A DNA stretch of 64,000 nt from Branchiostoma floridae. Lineage: Eukaryota; Chordata; Leptocardii; Amphioxiformes; Branchiostomatidae. Position numbers and translations under genes: made by a program. The DNA lies in contig NC_049982.1 in the NCBI RefSeq assembly GCF_000003815.2, positions 25,121,049-25,185,048 on the forward strand. The letters are read 5' to 3'. Shown here piece after piece: positions 47,603-61,000 of this stretch. The notes under the pieces were generated by a model. The model was not told where the DNA came from, did no database searches, and worked only from the letters and a program-made list of their open reading frames with translations. Numbering within the stretch: the first letter of the stretch is position 1; each line of letters begins with the position of its first letter.

Positions 47603-48970
47603 GTAAGGACCTTTGCTGATCCTATGATTTTGTGTTTATGAACACCTGAGTTTATTGTTGTTAATTGGGGATATCAATTAGAAGGAAATATATTCAACGG
47701 ATACGTTAGACTGGCGCTTCGTAAACACATAGACTATACCATAACTTATAAGCATTATGTTCCGGTATATACATATGCATAACGTTAAGGAGTAGGCCCT
47801 AAGTTCGCCACTGCACCTTAACTCGCCACCTTGGACTTGAACGGGGAGGATGTTAACTTCATAAGTTTCTGTGATTAGCAACGTTTACATGCTATCGCTA
47901 ACGTTAATAATACTATTTCACTGTAACTTGCTCCTTCAAGTATGGTTATATGTAAACCTGTATGTTAACGTTGCAAATTGATATGATTGCCATATTGATG
48001 AAATGATGCATGAGATCTGTATCAATGGTGAGTAATAAATGTAAGAATTTATCCATAGATTATCTAGCTTGAGTTACATTATGTAGATATGCTTTAATTT
48101 TTTTTTCCGCAGGGCATATATCACATATTTACCCAAAATATATTTACATAGACTATACCCCTTGAAAAATTAACTTGGCAACAAAGAATAATCTATCTTT
48201 AAGTTTAATGATATTGATGATTGATATCACTTGTATATTCCTGCCAAAAGGTGCAATTCAGTATATTACCTTTTTACACGCCATGAACGAATGTACTGGA
48301 CTGAAAAAAATCCAACTTAAACACATAAAGCCCTGGTCCTATCAGTGAAAAGCATAACAGCGTTAGGAATATATACTTCACTTGCAACGGCCCGGTAGAT
48401 AAACTCAATGCATGTTTTCGGGTTAGCGTTGTTATTGTTGAAAGTGAAAGCTGTAATGAACACCATGCCATTGACTTTCAACAATTTGAACTTGCATTAT
48501 GTTTGCTATATATACTGTACGACCGTTGCCGGTCCGGTATTTGTAACGCATTTACTGTTACACCCTACTTTGGTGGTGCGGTGGCATTGTGGTTGTTAAC
48601 TGTTGGCCTTTCTTTGAAATAAAAACACAAATATCTTCTTTTTTTTGCTTTGGACAGACGTGGGCAATGTGGCATTGCGCCCAAGTTCGTAACATATTTT
48701 AACAATGCCGCATTCAAAGTACAGACATAAGGTAAACGAGTAGTATTTTACCTCCCATACCTAATAAGCCAGGTACCCATTTTACAGGTACAGTGAGGAA
48801 GGTCGTCACAGTAAAGGGCACAACGTCGGGGCACGACATCTGGTCCCAGTGTAACATATAATAAATTGAAACTTAAGTCTTGTTTAAACATTTACGTACC
48901 CACTCAATTCCTCACGATCTAGATCCAAGTCCATATTATTTGGGCATCCAATATCGTGTCTTGAAAGACG

Positions 48971-51900
48971 ATGCCGGCACCGACCCCACGGCGCTCCAAG
49001 CGGAATGTACGCAAATCGCAACTGATTCCACTTGTAACGCCCTTCCGGAAACTTCTGCAGAAGATCTCCCTGTCTATGGAGGACGAAGATCTCGAGGTGA
49101 GGTTATACAATCTTGTAGGCTTTGCACATCAAAAGACTTTTGGACGAAGTCAAACACTAAGGTAAAAATTGATGAGTCCGTCGTATATATCCATGTCAAT
49201 AATTAACGCACATGGGATGCCAGGATGCTCGCACACAGTCCTAGCCTTTGTTGACCTATCCTGTTTGCAACATAAACTCCCCTGCAATTCGGAAGAAGAC
49301 TGTCGACATGTCAGAGGGCTCAAACTTACGCCACCTCTTCCTCATTACGCGTATTATCTATAACTGAGATAGAAAAACCGGAACTTTTTGTGCAGGACCA
49401 AAGAAAACCGCAATGGGCCTCAAATTTAAAGTTTATCATTACTAGAATCACTATTATATTGGTAACAAAATTTCATAGCTTCTTGACTTATGTTCCTTAA
49501 CCACGTACAAGGAAATAATGCAAACGCTACAGAAAGCATAATATCTTTGACAAAGGTAATGAGGCCTGAAAAAAGACAGCGAATGCTGTCTGGAACGTCT
49601 GGCCTTATCCAAATTTTACCGTCACCTAGCGTCATCACGACTAAACGGAAATGAGAGTTGGATTTGTTTTACCTATACATACCCTCAGCTATTAGCTATA
49701 CATATACATGCGCGCGTGCGCGTGACAGTTGTGACTCTGTGTGTGCGCGCGCGAACGTGTGTGTGCCTGTTAGATTAATGTACAAGTGGACATTGCTCTT
49801 TCAGACTATAAAATCCCTATTACGGGATACTCAGAACCATGAGAGAAGAGAGAGGTATAGAAACTGCGGCAGTGCCCTGGAGGTGTTTCTGCAATTGGAG
49901 GAAGGTATCAGAAAAAATTACTATTCTTTTTTATATGTGGAACGAAAGTGTACTAGTATTGGAATATAGATAGAAAACAATAATCGTTAAATGTCGCTAT
50001 TCAGCGCACCTATTGTGAATTGTGTACGTATCTTAACACCGAATTCTTGTCCATATATACATGTAAATATAACCATCTTTGAGTTTACCTAGTTTGATGA
50101 TGGAGGAACATTATTGAACAATGTTGACTAGCATTCAAAACGAAGGTACATATACTTAATAGCAGATAGATATCAAATATCGATATATATATATACATAT
50201 ATCTTGCTGATATAAATTTCTCAGAAAATCTGACCGGAGACAATGATGACGAAAGACTTGAATACATCCTCACACTGTTGGAGGACACCGAGAATTTCAA
50301 CAGGGAGTACTTCAAGGTATGTTTAAAATTAGCAAAGTATGGGAAATCATATCCATCGACATTCATGTCCCTTGTCAGCTGTTCTCTGTCATATAAAATA
50401 TATTTGAGAAACAACTCATACGACATATTCTGTAAGCCTTGTAGAGAAATTGATTCGTTCTCCAACGGAAAAAATCGAACTCTCTGAACTGTTTGGATGA
50501 ATTGCACAGTTCTCTTCTGCTGTGTGATAATGGGTCAATTGCAAGGGTTGTTGGAAGTCGACATCGCCCCCCGTCCCTGTTAAGAGAATGTTTGCGCCCT
50601 GATGTAAATGTAGATGGCCTTGAATACCATTGATAAACTCAAGTCACCCTCTAGTACGTAATGATGGTGCAATTACACCAGTTGTTATGCTAACACAAAT
50701 CTGTATTGGCAAGTGGGTGTGAGGCAGGCAATACTGGAAAAAATTAAAACGCAGAAAACATGAAAAAACTAATATGTTTTGGCATAAATTATAACATCCA
50801 TAACATTGAATTGATGTAATGTCTGTCATGTAACGAATATCAAGAAAGCTCAGAGAATTTTCAGAAATACACAAAATGAGTTTTTTTCCAACTCTTATAC
50901 TTCAGGAGGACATAGAAGCTTACGAACGTGATTTAGAAAACGAGGAGAATCTTCAGCGAGACCACGTGACCCTTGACCTGGTGGGTCGGGACGAAGACAT
51001 GAACGCTCTACTGGAGGAGATAGACGCCGACCAAACGGAACATGTGAAGGTCCTTTGTATTTCTATGTTCTATGTAAGGATTGTATACGCTATTTTCCAC
51101 AAAAGTAAAGCGCTTGCCAACAATTGTTCGATCCGTCCTCATGCTTAAACAGATTTGTAACGTCAGAAAAGTGCCCGGCAGTTGGTGTCGGTCCCCGTCT
51201 TGGTTGAGGGTGGGGGGATATATAATAGCTATAAGTAGAAATATCTATCACATACCAAGCATATAAAACAAAGCGCTGCCACCTAATGTTCTCGATGCCG
51301 CTTTTGGACAGCATAACATAACATTTATTATAATTCAGAAAATTTTGCAGTATGAGGGAAAGAAGGGCGACTTTGATTCCGTTCCCACTAGCGAATTCCA
51401 TATAAACTGCAGACGTTTCTTTCCTGACCACATATCTGTTTTCTATACATACAGGTGGTCAGCATTACCGGCCTTGGTGGGGTTGGAAAAACTACCTTTG
51501 CACACCACGCATGCGCAAGACAAGAGAGAGAGGAATATTTCATTGACCTGCGAGAGGTACAACATTTTCACATCTCACTTAACTTTAAGTCCCTGTCACA
51601 CATAACCGACAATGCCATTGGCATCCTGACCCTTCTACAGAACATGGCTGGGAGTTTGTCGTGAGCAAGGTCATTTATAGTTGGAAGTTGGTCGACGAGA
51701 TTTGTCTACTAGTTTTCAAAAGTCTTCTGCGTCAACTGAATAAGAATTTTGAAAACAAAAACTAAAGCTTTGACATTCGATCATATTCTGCTTGGATGCG
51801 ATCAGAGGAGAGAACTGGGGCTAGAGTACGAAGGATTCCGTGGGAACGCCCTAATGTGTGGCAAAGACTCATCGAAAATGTCAATTATTTCGTAATTAGT

Positions 51901-54900
51901 ATAAACGAGCTATCATAAGATGTATATTAGATATGTAGGAGAATCAAATAGTGTTACACATGTTGTATGTAGGTGACAAGCGTGGAAAATGTGCACCTGA
52001 AGATCATGCGAGAGTTTGGCTACCCACTGATCGACTGTGAACCAGAGAGGGTGTACGAGGAGATTCGCAGCTACAGCGGACAAGGTGAGTGAGAAAACCA
52101 AACTTTGGTCAGTCATAATCAACTTAATAATATCACGTTACTTTGTTAAACTAAAGGTTTTCGAAGAAGGTCTGTTTGGATCGCAAATAGTACTTACATT
52201 CGCGCTGATACATTTGATGAAATGTTCATCAATACTCAGTCTGATAACAACTTGTCAGACGTTCAAGTTTCCTATTAGCTAGCGAGAAGATATCTGTCCT
52301 AATGGTTAAACAGCAACAAGGGGAAAGAAAAACTATACTAGTATTGTCTTTCAGAAAATGCAATGTGTTATGCTTGTGACTTAACATCTTATTTTTTTAA
52401 CAACAGAGGCTGTCATCATTCTTGACAACGCCGATGTACTGCTGGAGAAAAGGGACACTAGAGATGAGTTCCTGCAGACTTTGGCCAATTTTGAAAAGCA
52501 ACTAAACAATCAGGTTCACAGCAATATTTTACATCGTTACTATTTTTGAGGAAATGTATTTTGCTCTTTTGATACATCTTGTCATTTGATGCTTTCTTCT
52601 GTATTTCGGCGCAATGTATTGAGTTTGAAATTAATATGCAGACAAATTCTTATATACAGAAACATACTACAGCCTCGGCCTTCTTAGATTGCATTATCAC
52701 GGATCATCACACAGGAAAGCTTACCAATCTTGATTTCCTTATAAACTAGTCGAAATGCCATCTTTGTTTCAAAGGCACTTGTCCTATTACAGGGTTCTTA
52801 TTCTTCTCATGACATCTTTCTTCCAGATCCAGATATTTGTGACCACGCGAGTCCACCTGATTGACGATGAGCATGAGTCCCCGTTCAGTAACCTGATCCT
52901 GTGCCAGCTGGACGTACTACGGGAGGGAGGGGCGGAGCTGGTGCAGAAGCTGGCGGGGAGGAACATCATAACTCCCGACGACGCCAAAATCTTGGCCGAT
53001 AGGTACGTTTGAAAACAGGTCATTTTGTCTTGAAAAAAGGGACCTAGCTCTACTCCAAAACAAAGGTTCACTGGCAAATGTTCTACAAACAAACAAACAG
53101 ACAAATAAACAAACAGTCCACTGATAGTCTTCTTAAACATTGTCTCGATTGCTCAGGACACGTCAACGTCATCTTCAAAAAGCATGACGTCATGCAACGG
53201 GTCGAAGGTGGATGGAAGTCTATAGCAGCCCCCGTCTCTATTAAAAGTGATGGGAAGCGCGACTGATGAAAACAGCTTCCTTCCTTCCCCCTAGGAAATA
53301 GTCCAGTTGTGTAATACTATATCCTGTAACATAAAAGCATGACTAGCGTGAATGTAAAGGTACCATGGTTTTGTACGTTTTTCTAACAACTGACGTTTTG
53401 TCGTTCTACTTAGATGCGGAAATTGGCCACTTGCGATCAAGGTCGTGTGCAGTCAGCTTCGGGCTCGCACCGTTACGCCAGGAGACATGCTGAGCAGGCT
53501 CCAAACGTTACAGGTAAATCCGCCCCCATTTATTATTGCTCGTCATAAAATGTAAATTTCATCTCAAGAAGAAATGCATATTGTTTTCTATGCCCTAGTT
53601 TCATGCTTTAAATGCCTATGATTCAAAATTATCGTTTATACCGATATGGACCAAAGCACCATTTCAAACTATTCAGTATCTTTTAATGGAAAATTTGATT
53701 TATTGAGTTATTTCACAATTTTATATTCTTGATTTTTAAGAAATGTATTTGATTCTTTAATTGTGCTCAAAAACAAACAAAAATTTATTACTAAATAAAA
53801 GGTTTGCACAAAAATTGAAAATGTCAGAATATAGCCATTTGCACGTTTTTTTTTTAAATAATAGACACAGTTTATAATTACCCTCGCGTACGTAGGTCTT
53901 GTTTTGCAGGCTTGTCAGTTTATTTCTTTGTGTATCCGCAATTATTCAAGTGCAGTATAGTGGCTGGTGTCCACATGTTAGGGTAGGAGACACTATATTC
54001 CAGGAACGTAGAGGTCAATTGTCACAGAAAGATGTTCTGGAATAAGCTCTCATTTCTTTATTTCAAAGTACTGCGTATACTAAGTGCCTTATAAGAGTCT
54101 TCTATTAGATTCTTTAGACAGAATCAATGAGGAATTCAAACTAGTAAATTAAACAAGACATTCGGGTATTCGATTTATTCTCTTTTGTTTGTATTCTATA
54201 GAATATCAAAGAGATCCGTGAGTTCATGCTGCAAGCCTACGACTCCCTGCCTGAGCCGCTACGCCACGTACTGGTGCAGATCTCCGTGTTTGCCGGACCG
54301 TTCACTAAAGAGGCTGCCGAAAAGATTCTAGACAGCGGCAGGAAGGTCGGCAACCTCCTAGTGAATCTCGAGAGGCGTAATCTGATCAGGTCAGTACCCG
54401 AAAGTCAAACAGCCATTAAGGAAATATTGAGAGTAAATTTTCCTACCATTTCCTTACACATGGGTAAGTGAGATCAACGTTACAGAAGTGTATACCAATA
54501 TTTAAGGAGAGGTTACTTCACATGGTAACCTTTCAAAATAGTGTGCAGTATGTGTTATTTTTTTTCAAACAGCAGGGTCTAGTTTGAGATGGCTTCAGAA
54601 ACTTATCAGAGTGCAGCTTGCTTTTTGCACAGTTTGTAAACGTGAAAGAAATACGAAACAATGATGCAAATATCCCGAAAAATAAACATGTACATTATGC
54701 AGCTATATTTTGCACGGCACATGCACGAATGCCCCAACAATATATATCCTCAGGTTACGATAATCGTAAGACGAATGCGCCAAGGCCCTTATTGAGGTCA
54801 ATCTGCACTTATTTTCAGTATGATTTTACCGGGGTTAAGTTGCTAGGTCAACGGTGGCAGATGTAAGTTGCAAACTTGATATTTTGCAGCAGTTTGATAT

Positions 54901-57900
54901 CTCGCAACCTATACTTTCCAAAGTCTGCAAACGGCAATGGATTTCCACTTACCAAACAACGTCCTTGCACTTATTATCTCCCATTCAATGTTGCAGTACG
55001 TCCCCTGTCGGTCCTTCGCGGTATGACATGCATGATTTGCTCCGCACCTTCCTGTCCTCCCTGCGTGTCAACAGGAACTTCGGCGTCGGCCAGATCATCG
55101 GAAAAGCTGAATACCGTTTTAAAAAGGTGACAACACTCTGTTTAAGTAAACAGAATTATGTACCAGGAAATAGGAAGACCACCTTTCGAAATTGTGGAAC
55201 TCTACGTTTGTGCTGATTGTAGAGAAGGTGTGAGATTATAAAAGTCGAATCTGCAGGTCCTGTATATGGAAAAATTAGACTGTATCGGAATATAAAATGA
55301 CTAGTTGACAGTTTATAAACATTGCGATACAGTGGATTTAGGAACTAAGAGGACATACAGATCAGGCATCTACACCAGTCATAAATAGACTGTATCGGAA
55401 TATAAAGTGACTTACATAGACTCAATCACGTGTTGGTTTGGATTTTATCTCCACAGTGGCCACTAGCGGCGAAGAGTAGCTATGTACTGTCACTAGTGCA
55501 CTTCGAAAGCTAGCATGAATATCCATAATGTGTGACATTTTTTATTTGTACCATACGACAGTACTATGAACGCCGCATGCGCGATGTAGCCAAAACCATG
55601 AAGTCAGACTTGGAAACAGCGCTGAAAGAGTACGACGACGACTCTGCAAACTTCAGCCACTTTCTTCACTTGGTGGTGGGAGAGACCATCAACGAACGTG
55701 AAAGGTACTGCAGCTTGGTACACACAGACACGGACACGAACGCATGCACATACACGCGTGCGTGCACTAACACGTATATACATACACAACACACACGTAC
55801 ACCGTGATTCAAACATACACGCACAAACACACATGTATAGATACACAACACACACAAACACACACAAACGCACACACATGCATATGCACACTAACACACA
55901 CGCACTAACACACAGGTATACATACAAACAACACAAATCTTTAAGATAAAGACTATTGTCTATTGTCTATTGTCTGTGAAGAAAATATTAAGGTGTGTTA
56001 CAATTTGCAATGCGATGTCCAAGAATGTTTTTGTTTGTTTGTTTGTGTCGTCAATGAAGGTTAGAGGTCCATTTGTTTGAGTGACGTCTATGTTTGTCTC
56101 TTATATCTTTATTTCTTATATAAGATACCATTGATTGCATTGTTCAGGATGGTACATGAAGAAGGTGATGACCGGTTCTGGCTGGACCCGGCTGATGAGC
56201 CAGAAAGAGCCCACCAAGCGTCAGTAGGGGTGTTACTGGAACAGATGCTGACAGTGGACGAACGGATTAGATTCTACAACAGCCGCATGAACGCTGCGAA
56301 AGAGCAGGTAAAGATGACTAGCTACACTTTATCACTTTTGTCAATTCATTCATTTATTACGAAACCTTTTAGCTCAATAGGGCTAATCTAAGGTTAACAA
56401 AATTACTTAAATACATACATTCAAAACAATGCAATCAGAGTATCAACACTCAGAGTATTGACAATAGGAGCACAGTGTCAACATACAACATTTTGAAAAG
56501 CTCATGGTCAAAGGTCAAGGCAACAATTTTGAGATAGCCTGTTATCATAGGGGTACGTATGGCCGTCTTGTGGTCAGGATTGTTAACGTAGAATCTGGAG
56601 GTTCTAACTTCAAATTCCTAACAGACCGTAGTGTTGTGCCCTTGGGGAAAGATACTTATGTAACAGTGTCGATAGGATACTCAGAAAATGGCTTACTTTT
56701 AGCAGAAAAAGAAAGTTATGTTTATAGGGGAAAGGGCTAATTTCAGGAGAATTTTATACTTTTAGGGAAAATGGATTACTTTTCGGAAAATGGCTTTAGG
56801 GAAGTGAAATGGATGTTTTTTTTAGGGAAAGTGGCAGTGCGCTGCAGAGATGATGAGCTGGTTGGCTGAGAACATCCTGCAGAACCAGAGTTTCCAGGCG
56901 GCCAGGAGGTTTCTGGACGAGGCGTTTAAAACCCTGCAGGACCTGCCCAACGGACAGACAGACACCATCCGGCTCAGTTTCGCACGCTATCACTACGTAG
57001 AAGGTACGTATCAAAAGCCGGGTTCACACGTGCGTATATATATATGTAAGTCCGTATGAGGCCCGTGTGGACGTTTTAGCCTATACCAGGCTCCACGGTC
57101 GCTGGATTTGCAGAAATTGGACAAATATAGACACATAGAATAGAGGAGTTAGTTGGATGACGAGTGTGGTTTGCGACAAGCAAACTTCGCTGACGTGTTA
57201 CCTGGTTATTTTTGTATAGTTTCTACTATGTTTCCAGCGACCTGAAGAGTCTGGTAGAGGCATAGCTGTCCTTACGGACCTCATACCGACTTGAATATAT
57301 ACGCATGTGTGAACCCACCTTAAGTTTTATCAGGGCGGTAGCGTGCGTAGTTCAGTGCTTAACGGCACTGTTTTGATTGACAGCCAGGATCGATATCGGT
57401 CTGTTCCTCTGTGTCAACGTTTATCAAGATCAGCCTGGGTTTCGTGATCTTGCTAGTTTTTCATCTCGATTGATTGTAAGAATTCAAAATTCATCCAACA
57501 AGAAATGTACAACCTTATTCAAAAGCAATGTGGTATATCACATCAAAGTATGGCTTTCCGATATCGAAACTTCATATCCTATAAAAAAAACTAGTAGGTG
57601 TACATTATCTCTCATTGCTGTTTATGTTACTTTCTTCTATTGGCGAAAGGTGAGAGTGACCGTTTATTGTCAGGGATAATGAGTTTAACCCACCGGGAAC
57701 ACCCCTAATAATACCTTTTCTAAATGCTAAGTCAAATCGACAGAACGTTGGGTTTGATGCTATATCTGGTCTTTTCCAGGGGTATATGCAAGCCAGCTAG
57801 GACACTACGAAGAAAATGTGCAGCAGCTTCAGAAGGCTCTTGAAATTCAATCCGAGGTACGGGCTATCTTCAACACACACAGAAAAATATAAACATTGAA

Positions 57901-58032
57901 GCTCACGTTTCTATATACCGTGCATTTATTTGTAGGGTGGCCGTGAAAGACAATAATGCCAAACAATCCCGTGTTTTATGAAGGTATTGTTTTCGCTTTG
58001 TCCGTTTGTCTTGGTGTATGTATGAGTGTGTC

Positions 58033-58098
<66 letters not shown>

Positions 58099-61000
58099 TG
58101 TGCCTGTGCCTGTGTTTGTGTGTTTGTGCATGTGTGTGTCTGTGTGTGTCAGTGTGTCTGTGTCAGCTGTGCAAATTTGTTTCCGAGGTGGCTTGGATTG
58201 AGGGCGTAACTGAGGATTTCTTTGCCGTTCCGGCTTAGGCTTAGGTCACATTTTCAAACCGGGGCCCGGCCGGGATGTTTTCGGAAACGAAAAATCAAAC
58301 TTTATACCGTAAAAAATACACAAATTATGCCCCTGAAACTTATTTTGACATTTTTTTGTATTTTGTTGTCTTTCATATCATTTTTTTCGCTCCCGAAAGC
58401 TGCCCGGCCGGGCCCCTTTTATAAAATGTGACCTAAGCCTAACAGGTCGCGACAAAAAGACGAAACACACATGTCAAAGTATCGTAGATCTAGTTCAACG
58501 TAGAAGTTAACTTATATGAAGCTATACTGACAAGAATATATACAACGTATCCAAATATTCCTCTACACATCTACAGATCTTAGGCGATGACATAATGACC
58601 GCGCGGACGGTGAACTCCCTGGGCTATGCCCACCACCATCACGCCCGAACACTGGATAGCGATCCGCTGGCCTACATGAACATTCTTAACCAAGGACTGG
58701 AGCGGCACCGACAGGCCTATGAGATGGTCCAAAAAGCAATAGGTAAACAATTTATTTGCATTCTAGGTATAATAATATGAATAATGAATGTAAAGATATT
58801 TCATTCCCTTTTTATATCAATATTAATGAAGGAGCGGGTGATAATCACCGCGTTTGTTTCCTGACTTGCATGAAATTATATTCTTGATGTTACCAGAAAG
58901 GATGACTTATCAGATCTCGTTTGAAGAATATATGTACGATTTTCACACATGCACGATTTCTCAAGTGTCTACCGTGTCTTATCTAGCACAATTTCAAGTA
59001 CACGGATTCTGGTCTATCAGCTTGCTATCCGCCCTGTAAGCCGTCAGCCAATCAGAAACATATTAGTTAAGGCGGCAAAAAGTCACAAGCCAATGACATC
59101 ATTACTTATGGCCAAAGGACGACGCGATTGGCTGGTAACTTTGGCTCGAGTAGCCACTGGGGAGCGTCTGATTGGCTGGTAGCGTTGGCGCGAACAACAG
59201 GTGGGGGCACCTGACTGGCTGATGGCGACGGCTACGGCAGGAGATGATAATTCAATCAAATGTCATTATCAGGTTCTGACCAGCACATCGACTGTCCCAC
59301 ATACCTGATGAACATCGGCACCATGTACCTGGACATGGGCTTCTATTACTCGAGGGAGAACATATCGGCTCTCAGCTCGCAGAACTTCGACAAGGCGCTG
59401 GAATACTTCGACAAAGCAGTGGATCTGGAGAAACGGATGAAAACCGAGGAAAGTTCTGCTCTAAGTCTTACTGCTTTGATATGATTTGAAGCAGTCTATC
59501 GACTCTAAATAAGGCCATGTGTAACTGACCCTGACCTCTAGCTGTAGATATCATTAAAGACACAGTATAGGCTATTTTAAGCCAGCTATATACAATAGTT
59601 TTTCACGTACTTGTTGTTATTGATTTCGTGTTTTATCCTTTCCATGTAAAAATTCAATTTGTATTGCCTCTATCAGCAGTACTAGCTCCTTGCATAAGCC
59701 ACGTACAGGCCTGTTACAGCCTCAGCTATGCGTGATAAACAGTTATACCGATGAATAATGAATAAGGCCATATATAAGCACTGATAGTTTTTTGGTTATA
59801 CAATGTATCTAGTGATCTTGGTACTCGAGAAACTCAGGTTCAGAATGAATAACCTTATATAAAAATTTTAAAAAAAGTGAAGCTTAAGTACGTTCAAAAA
59901 CATCTAGAAATATGTATACTATTGGATGTCTCGTGTAGTTTGAAATTAAAATAATTTTCCTGGACTGCCTCTTCACTAACAGGGTCAGAGTAACAGTGGT
60001 CTACTGCACTACAACATGGCTCGCTGCTACCAGGCCAAACGGGAATACGACAACGCCATCAACCAAGGGAAACAGGCGCTGGACATCTTCAGGAAGAATT
60101 ATGATCGGTGAGTATCTTATAAGCTTGATCACCATTCCAATTAAGCATGCGCAGCGATATGGATTGTGCGTAATATGTGAAAGTTGAAAGCCCTGATCAC
60201 AAATTCCAAAACACGTTTGGTCATTGTTATGTAAACCGAGTCAATGTTCGAGAGGGAACTATTAACAAGTTGGAGTATACCCTACTGATCATTACCATAA
60301 GGCCACATGTCAATTAGACTATCAGTGAATGAAATAAAATCTGATGTATTATGCATACACAATATCATACAGCTTCTACATTACGAATTTTCCATTTTCG
60401 TATTTCAGGCACCCAGACATTGCCGATACAGTGTACCTGATAGGGAGATTCCACCACGACAAAAAGGACTATGAATCGGCCAGGAAGCTGTATATGGAAA
60501 GTTTGGAATTGAACAAGGAGCTTGGTACGCTCATTTTCTAATACCTCTCAAGTAGAGATTTTTATTCTAGTGTATAGAAGATTTATAATCCAATATATAA
60601 TTTTTCTTGCATATAAGTTGTGTCAAGATTGACCTAGCATTGTAGTCTTCATGGTGAAAATGTATTAACAAAACGGCAATGCATGTAGTCTATCTTTAAT
60701 CATTTCGTCCGTATAAAAACGGAGGCATTGTTTTCGGTGTGTCTCTTTGTGTTGGTCTGTGTCCGTAATTATTTGAAAACTGTAAAAGGGAGGATGTGAC
60801 GGAGGGTGGTGTAATCAGAGACTGGCAGAATGGGAAGGTCGACTTTGTCTTGGTCAAAGTGGAGCCCACAGGCTAACAGGAAGAGATTGGTCCTGTTGGT
60901 GACGTTAGAAGGCCGAGAACTGCATGTGCGTGAATATGGAGCACGTTCTGTGTGAAAGGATATAGCTGTCGTATTTACTATGGGAGATTTGACATGGTTT

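Noticed and set aside
55604-55949. Reading frames on both strands across the AC-rich tract.
   Set aside because: Simple-sequence artefact after a clear splice donor at 55704.
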